In this document: positions 1 through 9,422 of the stretch, piece after piece
Layout: each line of letters begins with the position of its first letter
Position numbering within the stretch: the first letter of the stretch is position 1
Assembly (NCBI GenBank): GCA_023052935.1
Contig: CM041293.1
Span: forward strand, 148,436,968 to 148,500,967
Source: Piezodorus guildinii
Lineage: Eukaryota; Arthropoda; Insecta; Hemiptera; Pentatomidae
Length of the DNA stretch: 64,000 nucleotides
Direction: 5' to 3'
Position numbers and translations under genes: made by a program
The notes under the pieces: generated by a model
What the model saw: only the letters and a program-made list of their open reading frames with translations
The model's database searches: none
Told to the model about the DNA's origin: nothing

Positions 1-60
1 GTATGTATAATTTTATGGATTGGGATCAAGTGTTTACTGAATGGGCAGAGAAACAACTGG

Positions 61-560
61 TATCGAATTCGTTTAACTTATATATTTTTCTGTTATTTAT
101 TAATGCTAACATAATGATATGGTTAATTTATTTAAATCTACAATATTAAAGGTACTTCAGAGAAAGAACATTTTAAACTATCGGCCTTTAAACCCTGTCA
201 GAATGTTTAATCAAAATTAAACATACATTGTATTTAAGTCCATCAAATTTTACATCGATACAGCAACTTTAATCATAATCGTTAGAGCCGTTTTTAAGAA
301 AATCGTAAAAAGGTGCAAAATGCATACTTTTGTTCTTCCGGTCAGCCCGTTTTAAAGATAATGTTGCAAATAATAAATAAAGTTATATTTTGAGCCTATA
401 CTTGTCTTAAAAATGAAAGTTTAGTTTTGTACAACGTTTCGTTTTCGTGCTGTTCTTACTACACAAACACCTTTTTTGGGGATTTGGTTATTTTGACTGC
501 ATGATCGCAATACTTTCTCTTACTATAGAGGTATTTCATATATAGTAAATGAAAGTAATT
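61..560 (+). repeat. HINE-like repeat, 5'-truncated copy
   Basis: Matches the inner and right-hand part of the full copy at 30643-31554: the block around AAAGGTACTT, the block with TTTACATCGATA, the block GGTGCAAAATGCAT, then a 3' end TAGTAAATGAAAGTAAT preceded by ATGATCGCAATACTTTC. The left terminus and the CA-rich segment are degraded. No coding capacity. Confidence 0.75.
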
Positions 561-1199
561 AAAATGAATAAAAGAGTTCCTTGCTTTATTGTTCCTAATA
601 GTGTCAATTTAATTTAAATTATTCATAACGATCATTATTTATCATGACATTATATAGCGACTGAAGAACAGTTTCTTTCTTTAACCGGAACAGAGAAAGG
701 CAACAAAAAGTGACATAGCCCACATTCAATAGAAGCTTTCCCAGGGCCTATATCTGTTAGGGGCTGAGAGAAAAGTCCGATTTGATTTTCCGCTCGTGCA
801 CTTACACAGAAGAGACCCGAGCCTTTGGTGGGTTCCTGTTGCCAGCGAGCCCGCAGTCTTCTTTACTTATAGAAGAAAAAATCAAAAGAACATTTATTAA
901 ACCGCATATTCGAGGGCAAAAGTTTTTCCAGGCCCTTGAAACTCGAAAAGCAATTTTAATTATCAGAAGTTATCGACTTCATTTCTGGAGCGAGCAAAAA
1001 ATTATGTCGACAAAGGTTTTCATAATAAGACGATCCTACCGAATATTAAGATCTCTCAAAAATCTTCACTTCCCAAAATTTGATTCAGTGTATACCACAG
1101 ATTCTAACAATCTTTCCATTTATAACTTCATTTCCCTTTATTATTGAAGCAAACGTTTGTTTCAGTGTCGTTATTATGAAGACATTTCCAAGCTTTAAT
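561..1199. other. Unassigned AT-rich DNA
   Basis: An open frame of 121 codons (782-1147, +) lies here. It has no family signature, no repeats and a composition like its surroundings, so I do not call it a gene. The part near 700-870 is more GC-rich than the flanks. Confidence 0.4.
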
Positions 1200-2480
1200 T
1201 TGACCATATAAGCCACTGGATTAGGTCATTCAATAAAACCATTTTTACGCTACTATACGTCGATATCTCATATCCTTTCTCAACCGTTTTGAGTTGCTGT
1301 TGAAGAATATTTGGATCTTAACACCTGTTGAGAGAAAAGGAGTGTACATCAGCATGGCATTATCGATTTCTATCATATTTTTACAATTGCTTAATTCCAC
1401 ACACAGAATTTCTGGAAATATTGAGAAATCACTATCCATTATCGTATTTCCATCCTGTACTACACAATCTGAACACATACAGCGGCAACGATTATTTGCG
1501 AACACTGGTCATATAACTAGACGGGTGTAAAGTGAAACAAAGAAGTCCAATTGTTATCACACATAAACCTCATTTACTCTTAGACAATACTTTACGTGCT
1601 GTCAGGGCGTTTTTTTTGTAACATGTCTCAAATTCCATGCTCATCAAGATAAGTCGGGTATCTTCGCGTGTAACCGTAAGCATAATAGTATTGCCCTAGG
1701 AACCCTACATACAAGACTTAAAGGACGGAATCGCCGGAAAACCCGAAGGTTCTCGAAGTTATAACCTGACTCTATATAAAAGAAACGAGAAGTAGATAGA
1801 TGTTAACATAAGATTGACAGACACAAAATATTTATCTCCAAGGAACATACTTGAAGCATCTGGACCTACGGATCTTGAACTATTGGTACGACTAAAACGT
1901 TTGTTAACATCGAAGTTCTCTTACCAAAGTCCTCCGAAATAGTCAAATGTATTATATGTCAGGTTTAAATTATACCTTGAACCAGAACCAATGATATTTC
2001 ATTGTTTACAGTTATAAAAAACACTATTATGAATATATTTTTATTATTCCCAGTGATTAGTAGACCCACAACCCCAATCTTTAGCGAGCAATGATAACAT
2101 CTGCTACCAATCCCGCTAGAAGGTTAAACTGCAGTGGCCCGCGGAGCTTTGAAATATATGGATTCCTCCATGGCATGATCTCCACTCAAGTGATGTTGTA
2201 TGAGTGGTGTTTTTTAAAAGGAAGAAATGAAATATTGACTAATGATGTATCTTTCAATTGGTGAAAATTTTATGTAAATTCTATGCATGTGTAAATAATT
2301 AAGAATGAGATGTTAATAATTTTCAGCACATTATAGTCACAATATTGACGACAAGAATGTAAAATTTTCTCAACACAAATTGATTTAGTTGAATATGAAA
2401 GATAAATAAAAAAATTTCGATGCCTAAAAAAAGTATTTTATGTAAAGATTTCTAAAAGAGTGAAGATTATATACAAATAT
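1200..2480 (+). repeat. Old segmental duplication, copy 1
   Basis: Collinear with 2690-4300. Shared landmarks in order: GGTTAGGTCA-like start, TATTTGGATCTTA (about 1307), GAGTGTACA (about 1340), the block ACAGAATT, GCTACCAATCC near a GAGCGAGCAA-like motif (about 2080), and AAAGTATTTTATGTAAAGATT (about 2430). Many indels separate the copies, so the duplication is old. No convincing protein is encoded. Confidence 0.65.
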
Positions 2481-2689
2481 ACTAAATATTGTAATTCATT
2501 TGTTTTCGAAAGATTATACTCGTCGGCAAACCCGAAAATTTATTTATACAGATGTATAAACTAGGATGCTATATCAACTCTTAATCACTATTATTCATAC
2601 ATTCTTCACTCAACCTTCATTTATTTGTTTTAACCAACGTTTTGGCGTTTTCAAGATGTTCTAATTAGATTATTATAAACATTTACACA

Positions 2690-4300
2690 TGCTTATAAAT
2701 TAAACCATATAAAACCACGGGTCATCGGTTAGGTCAATTAATAAATAATTGTGTTTAGGCTACTTATCAGGAATCGATTATTCTCATATTCCTGCCAATT
2801 CCAAACAATATTGTGTACTTCATAGAACTATTTGGATCTTACAAACTTTGAGAGAAAACGGAGTGTACAATAGATGACATTATCGCTTTTTATCAGTATT
2901 TTTGGGTAAAAGATTGCTTAACATCCCAGGCACAGAATTGTCTTAAATATGAAATATCACTATTCTTCGACTTATCGTTTTTTAGCTGTACTCACCACAT
3001 ATGCTGACACATACACGCGCGCAAAGATTATTTGGCGGAAGTGGTCATATTGACTTAAGACCGGATGTGCAATTTAGTAATTAAACAAAGAACTTTGTTC
3101 ATTGTTCATCATCACTTAAATCCTAATCAAGTGATTAAACTCTAGTACAATACGGTTTTTGTGCTTGTCAAGGTATGGTTTTTTTTTTTGGTAAGATGGG
3201 GTCTCAGAAGTTCTCGACAATTGCGTGTTCATGCAAGGAAAGAGAATAAGATAGGAGGTGGTGCTCGCCGTGGAAGAAGCACGTAACGCAGTTCCAGGTA
3301 TAAGGTTACTCTGCCAGAGGGTGAACCCGCACCTACCAATTAGCAGAGGGGACTGGTAAGGAGTGAAATGCGCCGTGTGGTAGAAGCAATACAGCCGCGG
3401 AAAGGATTCCTCATAGGTGCACATGAAGCCATGCACCCTATCCTATGAGGGGTATAGGAAGGAAGGAGGAGAGAGAGTAGATGGAGGATGTTAAATAAAG
3501 ATTGACCACACTATGACACAAAGGCATAGGTACTCTGGCCTAGGAAGACACTACCTGGTGGAAGCAGGTTGGTGATCTGACGAGTTTTGCTACTTATTGC
3601 TATACTGATAAAACAATGTATATTGTTAATAGCGAGAGTTTCTCTACCAGACTAGTTTCCTGGCCCGAAGTCAAGTTTATGTATTATATCGTAAGGTTTA
3701 TGTATTATCTTGAAACAGTTACATGAACAATGATATTTACGATTGTATTACCTAGTTAAAAAACAATATTATTGAATATAGCGTCTTTTATTATTCGGCC
3801 AGTGACTTTAGTAGACGCCACAAGCCCCATCTTTGAGCGAGCAAGTGAAACATCTGCTACCGGATGTATCGTCCGCTACATACTGTTAACTTGAATAGCC
3901 GTCAGAGAGCTGAACATTGGCTTTCCTCTCATGTGCCAATGCCCACGCTGCAAGTCAGCCCAGTTGTAGTGAGTGCGTGTTTTCTTAGAGAAGGAAGGAA
4001 ATTTTGAAAATTGGAAAAAGAAGATCAGCTAATCTTTCCGAATTGGAGGAAAAACAGTTACTTAGAATAGTCAATTCTCACTGCACTGTGATAGATAATA
4101 AGAAGACGGATGTTAAAAATTTAACACATGTGAGAGAACTTTGAACGCACCAAAATGAAGATATTCACAGACGCACAAATTGACTTTGAGGTAGCTGTGA
4201 ATAATGAAAGAGTGAAAGCTGAAAAATAATTTCGATTCCTAAAAAGAGAGTATTTTATGTAAAGATTCAGGCCCTAAGGAAGAAAATGGTGAAGATATAT
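2690..4300 (+). repeat. Old segmental duplication, copy 2
   Basis: The second copy of the 1200-2480 block in the same orientation. It carries the same landmarks (TATTTGGATCTTA at about 2829, GAGCGAGCAA at about 3834, GTATTTTATGTAAAGATT at about 4249) and is about 300 bp longer. The extra DNA is mainly around 3230-3560, a more GC-rich stretch. The 106-codon antisense frame at 3116-3436 lies in that extra part and has no recognisable domain. Confidence 0.65.
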
Positions 4301-4730
4301 GATACATAACTTTTACATTAAATTTTATTATTGTTAATATATTTGTTTTTGATAACATTATATGTATATATTTCTCGTTATTTTGAATCTGTTTTTTTTT
4401 GTATAAATGTATGTGTTTTATTGTTATTATATTGTATGTATGTATGATAAATGTGATACAAAGTCCGGAAAGAAAATAAATAAAAACAGTAATACACTTA
4501 AAACAGTGGATTCTATAAAACCAAGATGAAAGTAACAATAACTAGGTAAGGCTATAAAATAGTCAGAGAACAGACTTAAACGGCCCTTGACGGCTAATCA
4601 ACTTAATACCATGTTTAGCAATTATCGTTGGAGTTAATCAAGTGATCAGAGATTGTACAAGCCTAATTCACACTAGTCGTTTAACCACAGATTTGACCAT
4701 GAAGCTCCACTTAAACAAGCATTGTACACA
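4301..4730. other. Unassigned AT-rich DNA
   Basis: Simple AT-rich sequence. I see no homology to the repeats elsewhere in the window and no supported coding region. Confidence 0.4.
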
Positions 4731-4732
4731 CG

Positions 4733-4836
4733 GCTCTAAAATGCATACTTCTGTTAAAATTTGAAAATTTTCAAGATCCTACTAATTTCTCGTACTGCAT
4801 ATTTCATATTGTGTTAAGTAAAAGTAAAAAGTAGTC
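4733..4836 (+). repeat. HINE-like relic with internal deletion
   Basis: Joins AAAATGCATACTT directly to GAAAATTTTCAAGATC and ends in GTTAAGTAAAAGTAAAAA. This is the order of blocks in the right half of the HINE-like family, with the CA-rich middle missing. Confidence 0.45.
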
Positions 4837-4839
4837 GGA

Positions 4840-5217
4840 AAATGAGTCATTTCATAACTGATCAATGTGACTTAATCTAGTCAAATATGAAGTGCTACTG
4901 GTTACTATCCATCCTCATGTTTCATAACTCATTATAATTTATAAATATTTTCTGATCTCTCGATGTTGGAAAGTTGAATAAGTTAATGTATAATATAGAC
5001 GTTTTAAGTCGCTAAAAATATAGTTGATTTTAATTCTATTTGATTTATGGATAAACAGTTCATCAGAAAATAATTAGGAAAGATTTGGAATTCAATCAGA
5101 AACATTTATAATCAATATTTATTAAACGCAATAAACCTTTCAAATGATATCCTCCTTTCTTTGAACGCTCTGTATACGTAATTATTTAATTTTGATGGAA
5201 TTTTCCTGGTAGAGAGC
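4840..5217. other. Unassigned AT-rich DNA
   Basis: I see no recognisable element here. Confidence 0.35.
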
Positions 5218-5336
5218 AATTAACTGTATATTTCAGGGTCTCTTATTTTAGGAACTTAATTTTGATTTTATTGCTTTTTCATTACTTATCTCACATCACA
5301 TGATTCCAAGAACTTTCTATAACTTATTAATAACCC
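5218..5336 (+). repeat. 120-bp direct repeat, copy 1
   Basis: Nearly identical to 7107-7232, including GGAACTTAATTTTGATTTTAT and TCACATGATTCCAAGAACTT. The match stops at TAACCCTG here and TAACCTTC at 7232, which is where LINE coding sequence begins downstream in the other copy. Confidence 0.8.
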
Positions 5337-5339
5337 TGT

Positions 5340-6670
5340 TTTTCTGTGTGTAGTTACGTGAATTGACCTCGAACCAAACTTCGAGCTAATTGTAAAGATT
5401 TAAATAAAATTCTAGATAGAATATTCTTGGAATCCCGTTTTATATGTTTGATTTTCCATATTTTTCCAATTTTATGAAACTAGAACAATTTTAATGAAAC
5501 TAGTTATATCAGTGTACAAAAAAGTGATCTTAAGCTGTTAATTGGTAAATACAATATGAAAATAGAAATATATATATATAAACATCAAATGATTTTTTAT
5601 TCCGGTGTATGTTTCCTTGACGTATACTTAAATACTATAGAGGAAAAAAAACATAAGTAAGGTGATAAAGAATCTTTTAAATCCACGTTAGAGATTTTTT
5701 CTGAGTAGTTATGGGACATCCAAAATTAATGAAAATGGAGTACTATAATCCAATATTAAATAAAAAATAAAAGAAAACATTTTTTTAAAAAAATGAAATA
5801 CTTTATTGAAACGAGGAATGCAGTATATTCCTAAGTTTACTATTATATTTAAAAAAATCTAGTGCTTTTATTACACGATATTTAAGTTCTAAAACACTTT
5901 TATAATGAAGATAAAAAAAATTTATACTAAAATACAGTCAATTATAAATCGATTAAACTAATAGCCCAGTAGAATTAGACCAAAAAAATGGATGGCTAGA
6001 AAAAGGTGGGGTAAATTTAATTTTTAGGCACGATTGTTTGTACTGCTCCCCTCATTAAAAACCCACGTTTTTAAACTTTTCACCTTTGTGCGTTTTCCGC
6101 CATCTTGGAAAAACCTCTAAAAAAAGTACTTTTTTCAGTTTTTTTCCTTCGAAATCTGTTCCTCGACATTTTAGAGCAAACTTTGTCGTTAGCAATTTTA
6201 AAGAAAAATAAATTGCCTACATGTTTGGTATGTAACATGTTGGATAATTCGGAACACCTACTGAGATACGTGGTTGTCAATATTGGCCAAATTGTCAAGA
6301 AAACACAAAATGTCTGAAAAGTCGGGGGTTTAGCTTCAATAACTATTTAGTTGTGCAGTTTATTAAAAAATACATAAGAAACAATCTTTTAGAGCATTAA
6401 ATGTCTAACAAGTTAGATGTATATTATTTTTAATTACTTCTAATTATACGAAGAAAAAAAGTTGATAATCAATTTTTTACTGAAAGTGCTCTGTTAGTAA
6501 AAAAATAAAATACTCCGTTTTAATTAGATCTTCTCAACGTAATATAATCTTAAAACCATTATTGTGTATATTCAAGGAAAAGAAAAGCGTTTTTGCAATT
6601 AATAAGAACAATTTCCCAATAACTTTTGTTTTAATTGATTAAAAAAACAAAAAATTATTTTAATGATACA
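5340..6670. other. Unassigned AT-rich DNA
   Basis: Mostly low-complexity A/T sequence. The segment 6050-6330 is more complex and has overlapping short frames of about 70 codons on both strands, neither with a family signature. Confidence 0.35.
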
Positions 6671-6679
6671 CTAACAACT

Positions 6680-7081
6680 TTAAATAAAATATAAAGCATT
6701 TTCGTTAGTTGTTTTTTTTTTTTCAGTCTCAAATAAATTTGATGTGTATAATGTATCATTTTGGGCAAAAGGCTGCGTATTGTCAAACTCGTCTTCTTCC
6801 ATGTTATATTTAATATTTAGTCTATTATGCAGGATTCGAATCCGCAATAAAGACATACAATAGAACAAGTCCACCTTTTTTGCAGCTGTATTTTTACCAC
6901 ATTTCTCTTTGCATCTACAGGAAAACATATTATACGATAGGAATTGCGAACGACTTTGAGAACATTCATTTCTGATGTAAAGATGTAGTGGTTTCCATGG
7001 AAGCTTGGTCGTCACATCAATACCAGCAAAGGAAAAATAGCCCTGGATCTGCTGATGAACTTTCTCCAAGTTCATTGTCAC
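6680..7081 (-). pseudogene. Cys-rich (CXC-like) protein remnant
   Basis: An open frame of 133 codons. Around residues 50-76 it has a cysteine cluster (CRCKEKCGK, then YCMS) that resembles the Cys-rich CXC modules of some transposon-derived proteins. These typically have C-x-C-x3-C clusters followed by an acidic tail, and here an EEDEFD stretch follows at about residue 95. Several expected cysteines are replaced, and the right part (ILHNRL) looks like a decayed continuation. The N-terminus overlaps the start of the 7107 repeat region. I cannot name the family. It may be a decayed transposon ORF or chance, so confidence is low. Confidence 0.25.
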
Positions 7082-7106
7082 TTTTCTCAGAGGAAGTCTT
7101 TCGATA

Positions 7107-7232
7107 AGGGACGTAACTGTATATTTCCAGGGCGCTCTTATTTTAGGGAACTTAATTTTGATTTTATAGCTTTTTCATTATTTATTTCACATCACATGAT
7201 TCCAAGAACTTTCTATAACTTATTAATAACCT
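7107..7232 (+). repeat. 120-bp direct repeat, copy 2
   Basis: Counterpart of 5218-5336 in the same orientation, about 1.9 kb away. It directly abuts the 5'-truncated LINE fragment that starts at about 7233, so it is either the flank of that insertion or an upstream part of the same element. Confidence 0.8.
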
Positions 7233-7797
7233 TCATCCCTCTAAAGCGATTAAATGGCATCCGTCACCTCTTTCCTCTAGAAACCCGTAGGCAACTGGTT
7301 TCCTCCTTAATATTCCCCCACTTTGACTATTGCTGTACGGTGTTTGGGGTGTCTCTGGAGACCTTTAGGAAAAACTAAAAATGCTATTTAATTGCTTCAT
7401 CCGATACATCTTTGGGATCTCCAGAGACACCTCTGTCACTCGATTCTACGAAGAGTTAAAGTGGCTTTATCCTTCCTATCATCGTAAGTACTTCTTGGCA
7501 TCCTTCCTCTACCAAGTAATCCGATCCCGCCGTCCATCATACATCTCTGACATCCCACTATTCAAATCCTCGATTCATTCCCGCAACTCTCGTGCACGGT
7601 CTTCTGATTTGTATATTCCGCCCCATCGAACCGCAGCTTTCGACAGATCTTTCATTATCCGATCATCTTTCGTATGGAACTCCATCCCTTCTCATATCCG
7701 TAACTTTAATACCCTTTCAACCTTTAAATCCCGTCTATTCAATTACTTTTTATCCATTCAATTTCCTAGGAATCTCGACAATAACACATTTTAAATG
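7233..7797 (+). pseudogene. LINE RT C-terminal fragment (CR1/I-like)
   Basis: Encodes the thumb and C-terminal region of a non-LTR reverse transcriptase. Motifs in order: LKRLNGIRHLFPLETRRQL, SLIFPHFDYCCTVFG, FIRYIFGISRD, ASFLYQVIRSRRPSYI, then SFVWNSIPSHIRNF and LSTFKSRLFNYF near the end. This order is typical of the region after the YADD domain in many arthropod LINEs. A frameshift between about 7350 and 7381 splits the reading frame in two. The copy is 5'-truncated and lacks endonuclease and the catalytic RT blocks, so it is dead. The related motif FWNSIPSNIRR recurs in another frame at about 45610. Jockey, CR1 and I-type LINEs share this architecture, so the exact clade is uncertain. Confidence 0.8.
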
Positions 7798-8124
7798 AGA
7801 ATGTTCAAATAAGAAAAACATCATAGAAGTGTTAACATAGAAGTTATTTTTATTTTTTTCTCCTTTTTATTTTTTTTTTTTTTTAATTAGATAGGCATTG
7901 TATATAATTATTTTTTGATCAAAGCTTTGCACAGGAATAGAAGGATAATTTTATATATATTTTTTTTTTTAACTATCATCTAAATTAGTTTTATGTTCAT
8001 ATATATTATTTTTTTGTTTCTCTCTCATTAGAATGAGAAGTCGATTTATTATATCCATCAGTTTGGCTTTATATGTTATCCTTGTCTTCTGTATTTATTT
8101 TTTACTTTATCACTGTATTTTTTT
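7798..8124 (+). other. Probable LINE 3' UTR, T-rich
   Basis: T-rich, low-complexity DNA after the LINE stop codon at about 7794. It probably holds the 3' UTR of that copy. No clear poly(A) tail or target duplication is visible. Confidence 0.35.
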
Positions 8125-8215
8125 CCGGTACTCCGGACGGAGCACTTGTGGAAGGACAAGCAGAATCCAAGGGATCCCAGCGCCACCCTCTCAGTCGCGT
8201 CACGGTTCAGATAGA
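8125..8215 (-). repeat. LINE-A 3' UTR structured block, relic
   Basis: Contains CACTTGTGGAAGGACAAGC, GAATCCAAGGGATCCCAGCG and a CTCTCAGTCGCGTCAC run. This matches the structured block seen at 16352-16478 and 51045-51175. The hairpin arms are partly decayed. Confidence 0.6.
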
Positions 8216-8339
8216 ATATTAAATGAAATTAAAAGGTTGTTCTGAATGGTGCGCCTCCGGAATATCCAATAGAAGTAATTTCAATCTTCAAAATCAAGGC
8301 TTCAATTCTGGTTGAGAAGTGCTGTAGCATTACAGACCC

Positions 8340-8530
8340 ATACTAGTGCATGCAATTTCAGTTTTGTACGACTTTTTGTTTATTGCTAGACAAACCACTC
8401 AACACGCACACAAAAACACAATCTTTAGCTAGACCTGATCATTTTAATTTACGGGTCCTTGAAATGTGTATTTCCCTTACTTTGTACCCTTCTATATACT
8501 ATACATATAGTGAGTGAAAGTAATACAATT
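8340..8530 (+). repeat. HINE-like relic, right end
   Basis: Shows the family's right-end order: TTTCAGTTTTGTACGACTTT, a CACGCACACAAAAACACA segment, GGGTCCTTGAAATGTGTATTT, then ACATATAGTGAGTGAAAGTAAT. The left half is absent. Confidence 0.6.
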
Positions 8531-8880
8531 ATTATTCAATGATTAATCCTCGATTCCCTCAAAAACATATATTATTAACATGAGAAGAAAAACAATAATG
8601 AATAAAACCAATTGCAAACCTTGATATGCCCTTCTGTCCAGCAAGTTCTGAATACCTTCTGCGTGATAGATATACGAGGCATGTTTTTTACATAAGAACC
8701 GTTTTGGAATTAAAAACGACGTGCAAAGATATTGCAATAATTTTATTTTCACATGAAAGCCTGTACCTTAATCTACTTTTTTACATAATTTCCATGAATT
8801 TCGAGACACTTGTCATAACGCGGCACCAGTTTTTGAATACCCTCCTCAAAAAATTCTGCCGCCTGACTTGTTAACTACTG

Positions 8881-9156
8881 CATCATAAATGTTTTGACTT
8901 CGTTATCGTCTTGAAGAGGCCGACCGCCCAGGTGTTTCTTCAAGCGCAGGAACAAATGGTAGTCACTGGGCGCCAGATTAGGGCTGTATAGAGGATGATC
9001 TAGAGTTTCCCATTTAAATGATTTGATGAGATCTTTGGTCCAATAAGCCACATGTGGACGGGCATTGTCATGCAGCAAAACAATACCCTTACTCAACTTG
9101 CCACGTATTTTGTTTTGGATTGCACGACACAGATTTTTCAATGTCTCACAATAAGA
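8881..9156 (-). pseudogene. Mariner transposase, C-terminal part
   Basis: Resumes the transposase at SYCETLKNLCRAIQNK and runs through GIVLLHDNARPH (second catalytic Asp) and YSPNLAPSDYHLF (third Asp). Exactly 34 residues separate the two, the DD34D spacing that defines mariner. It continues to LKKHLGGRPLQDDNEVKTF and then a TAG stop. SYCE occurs on both sides of LINE-A1 because it lies in the 13-bp target duplication TCTCACAATAAGA (9144-9156 and 13798-13810). The residues after the stop (AAEFF-like, GIQKL-like) are still recognisable out to about 8780. Confidence 0.9.
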
Positions 9157-9422
9157 GAGAATAGATAGAAACAATTCTTTATTGAGCAATATTACAATCT
9201 GTCCAATTTAGGACATTTTTAATAATGATGAAGTACAACATTCATACTACATTCACACGATATATACTAAACAATAAATTTATATAATAATAATACAATA
9301 TACATATATACAAAACAAAATCAATAAAATATATACAAAAGTCACTCATACCTATATACAATTCACAATCATACAGCACGTGAGTGGAGAATCTAGCCAA
9401 TGCTAGAACTCCAATATACATT

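Noticed and set aside
782..1147. 121-codon open frame
   Set aside because: No family motif, composition like the surrounding AT-rich DNA, no related copy in the window.
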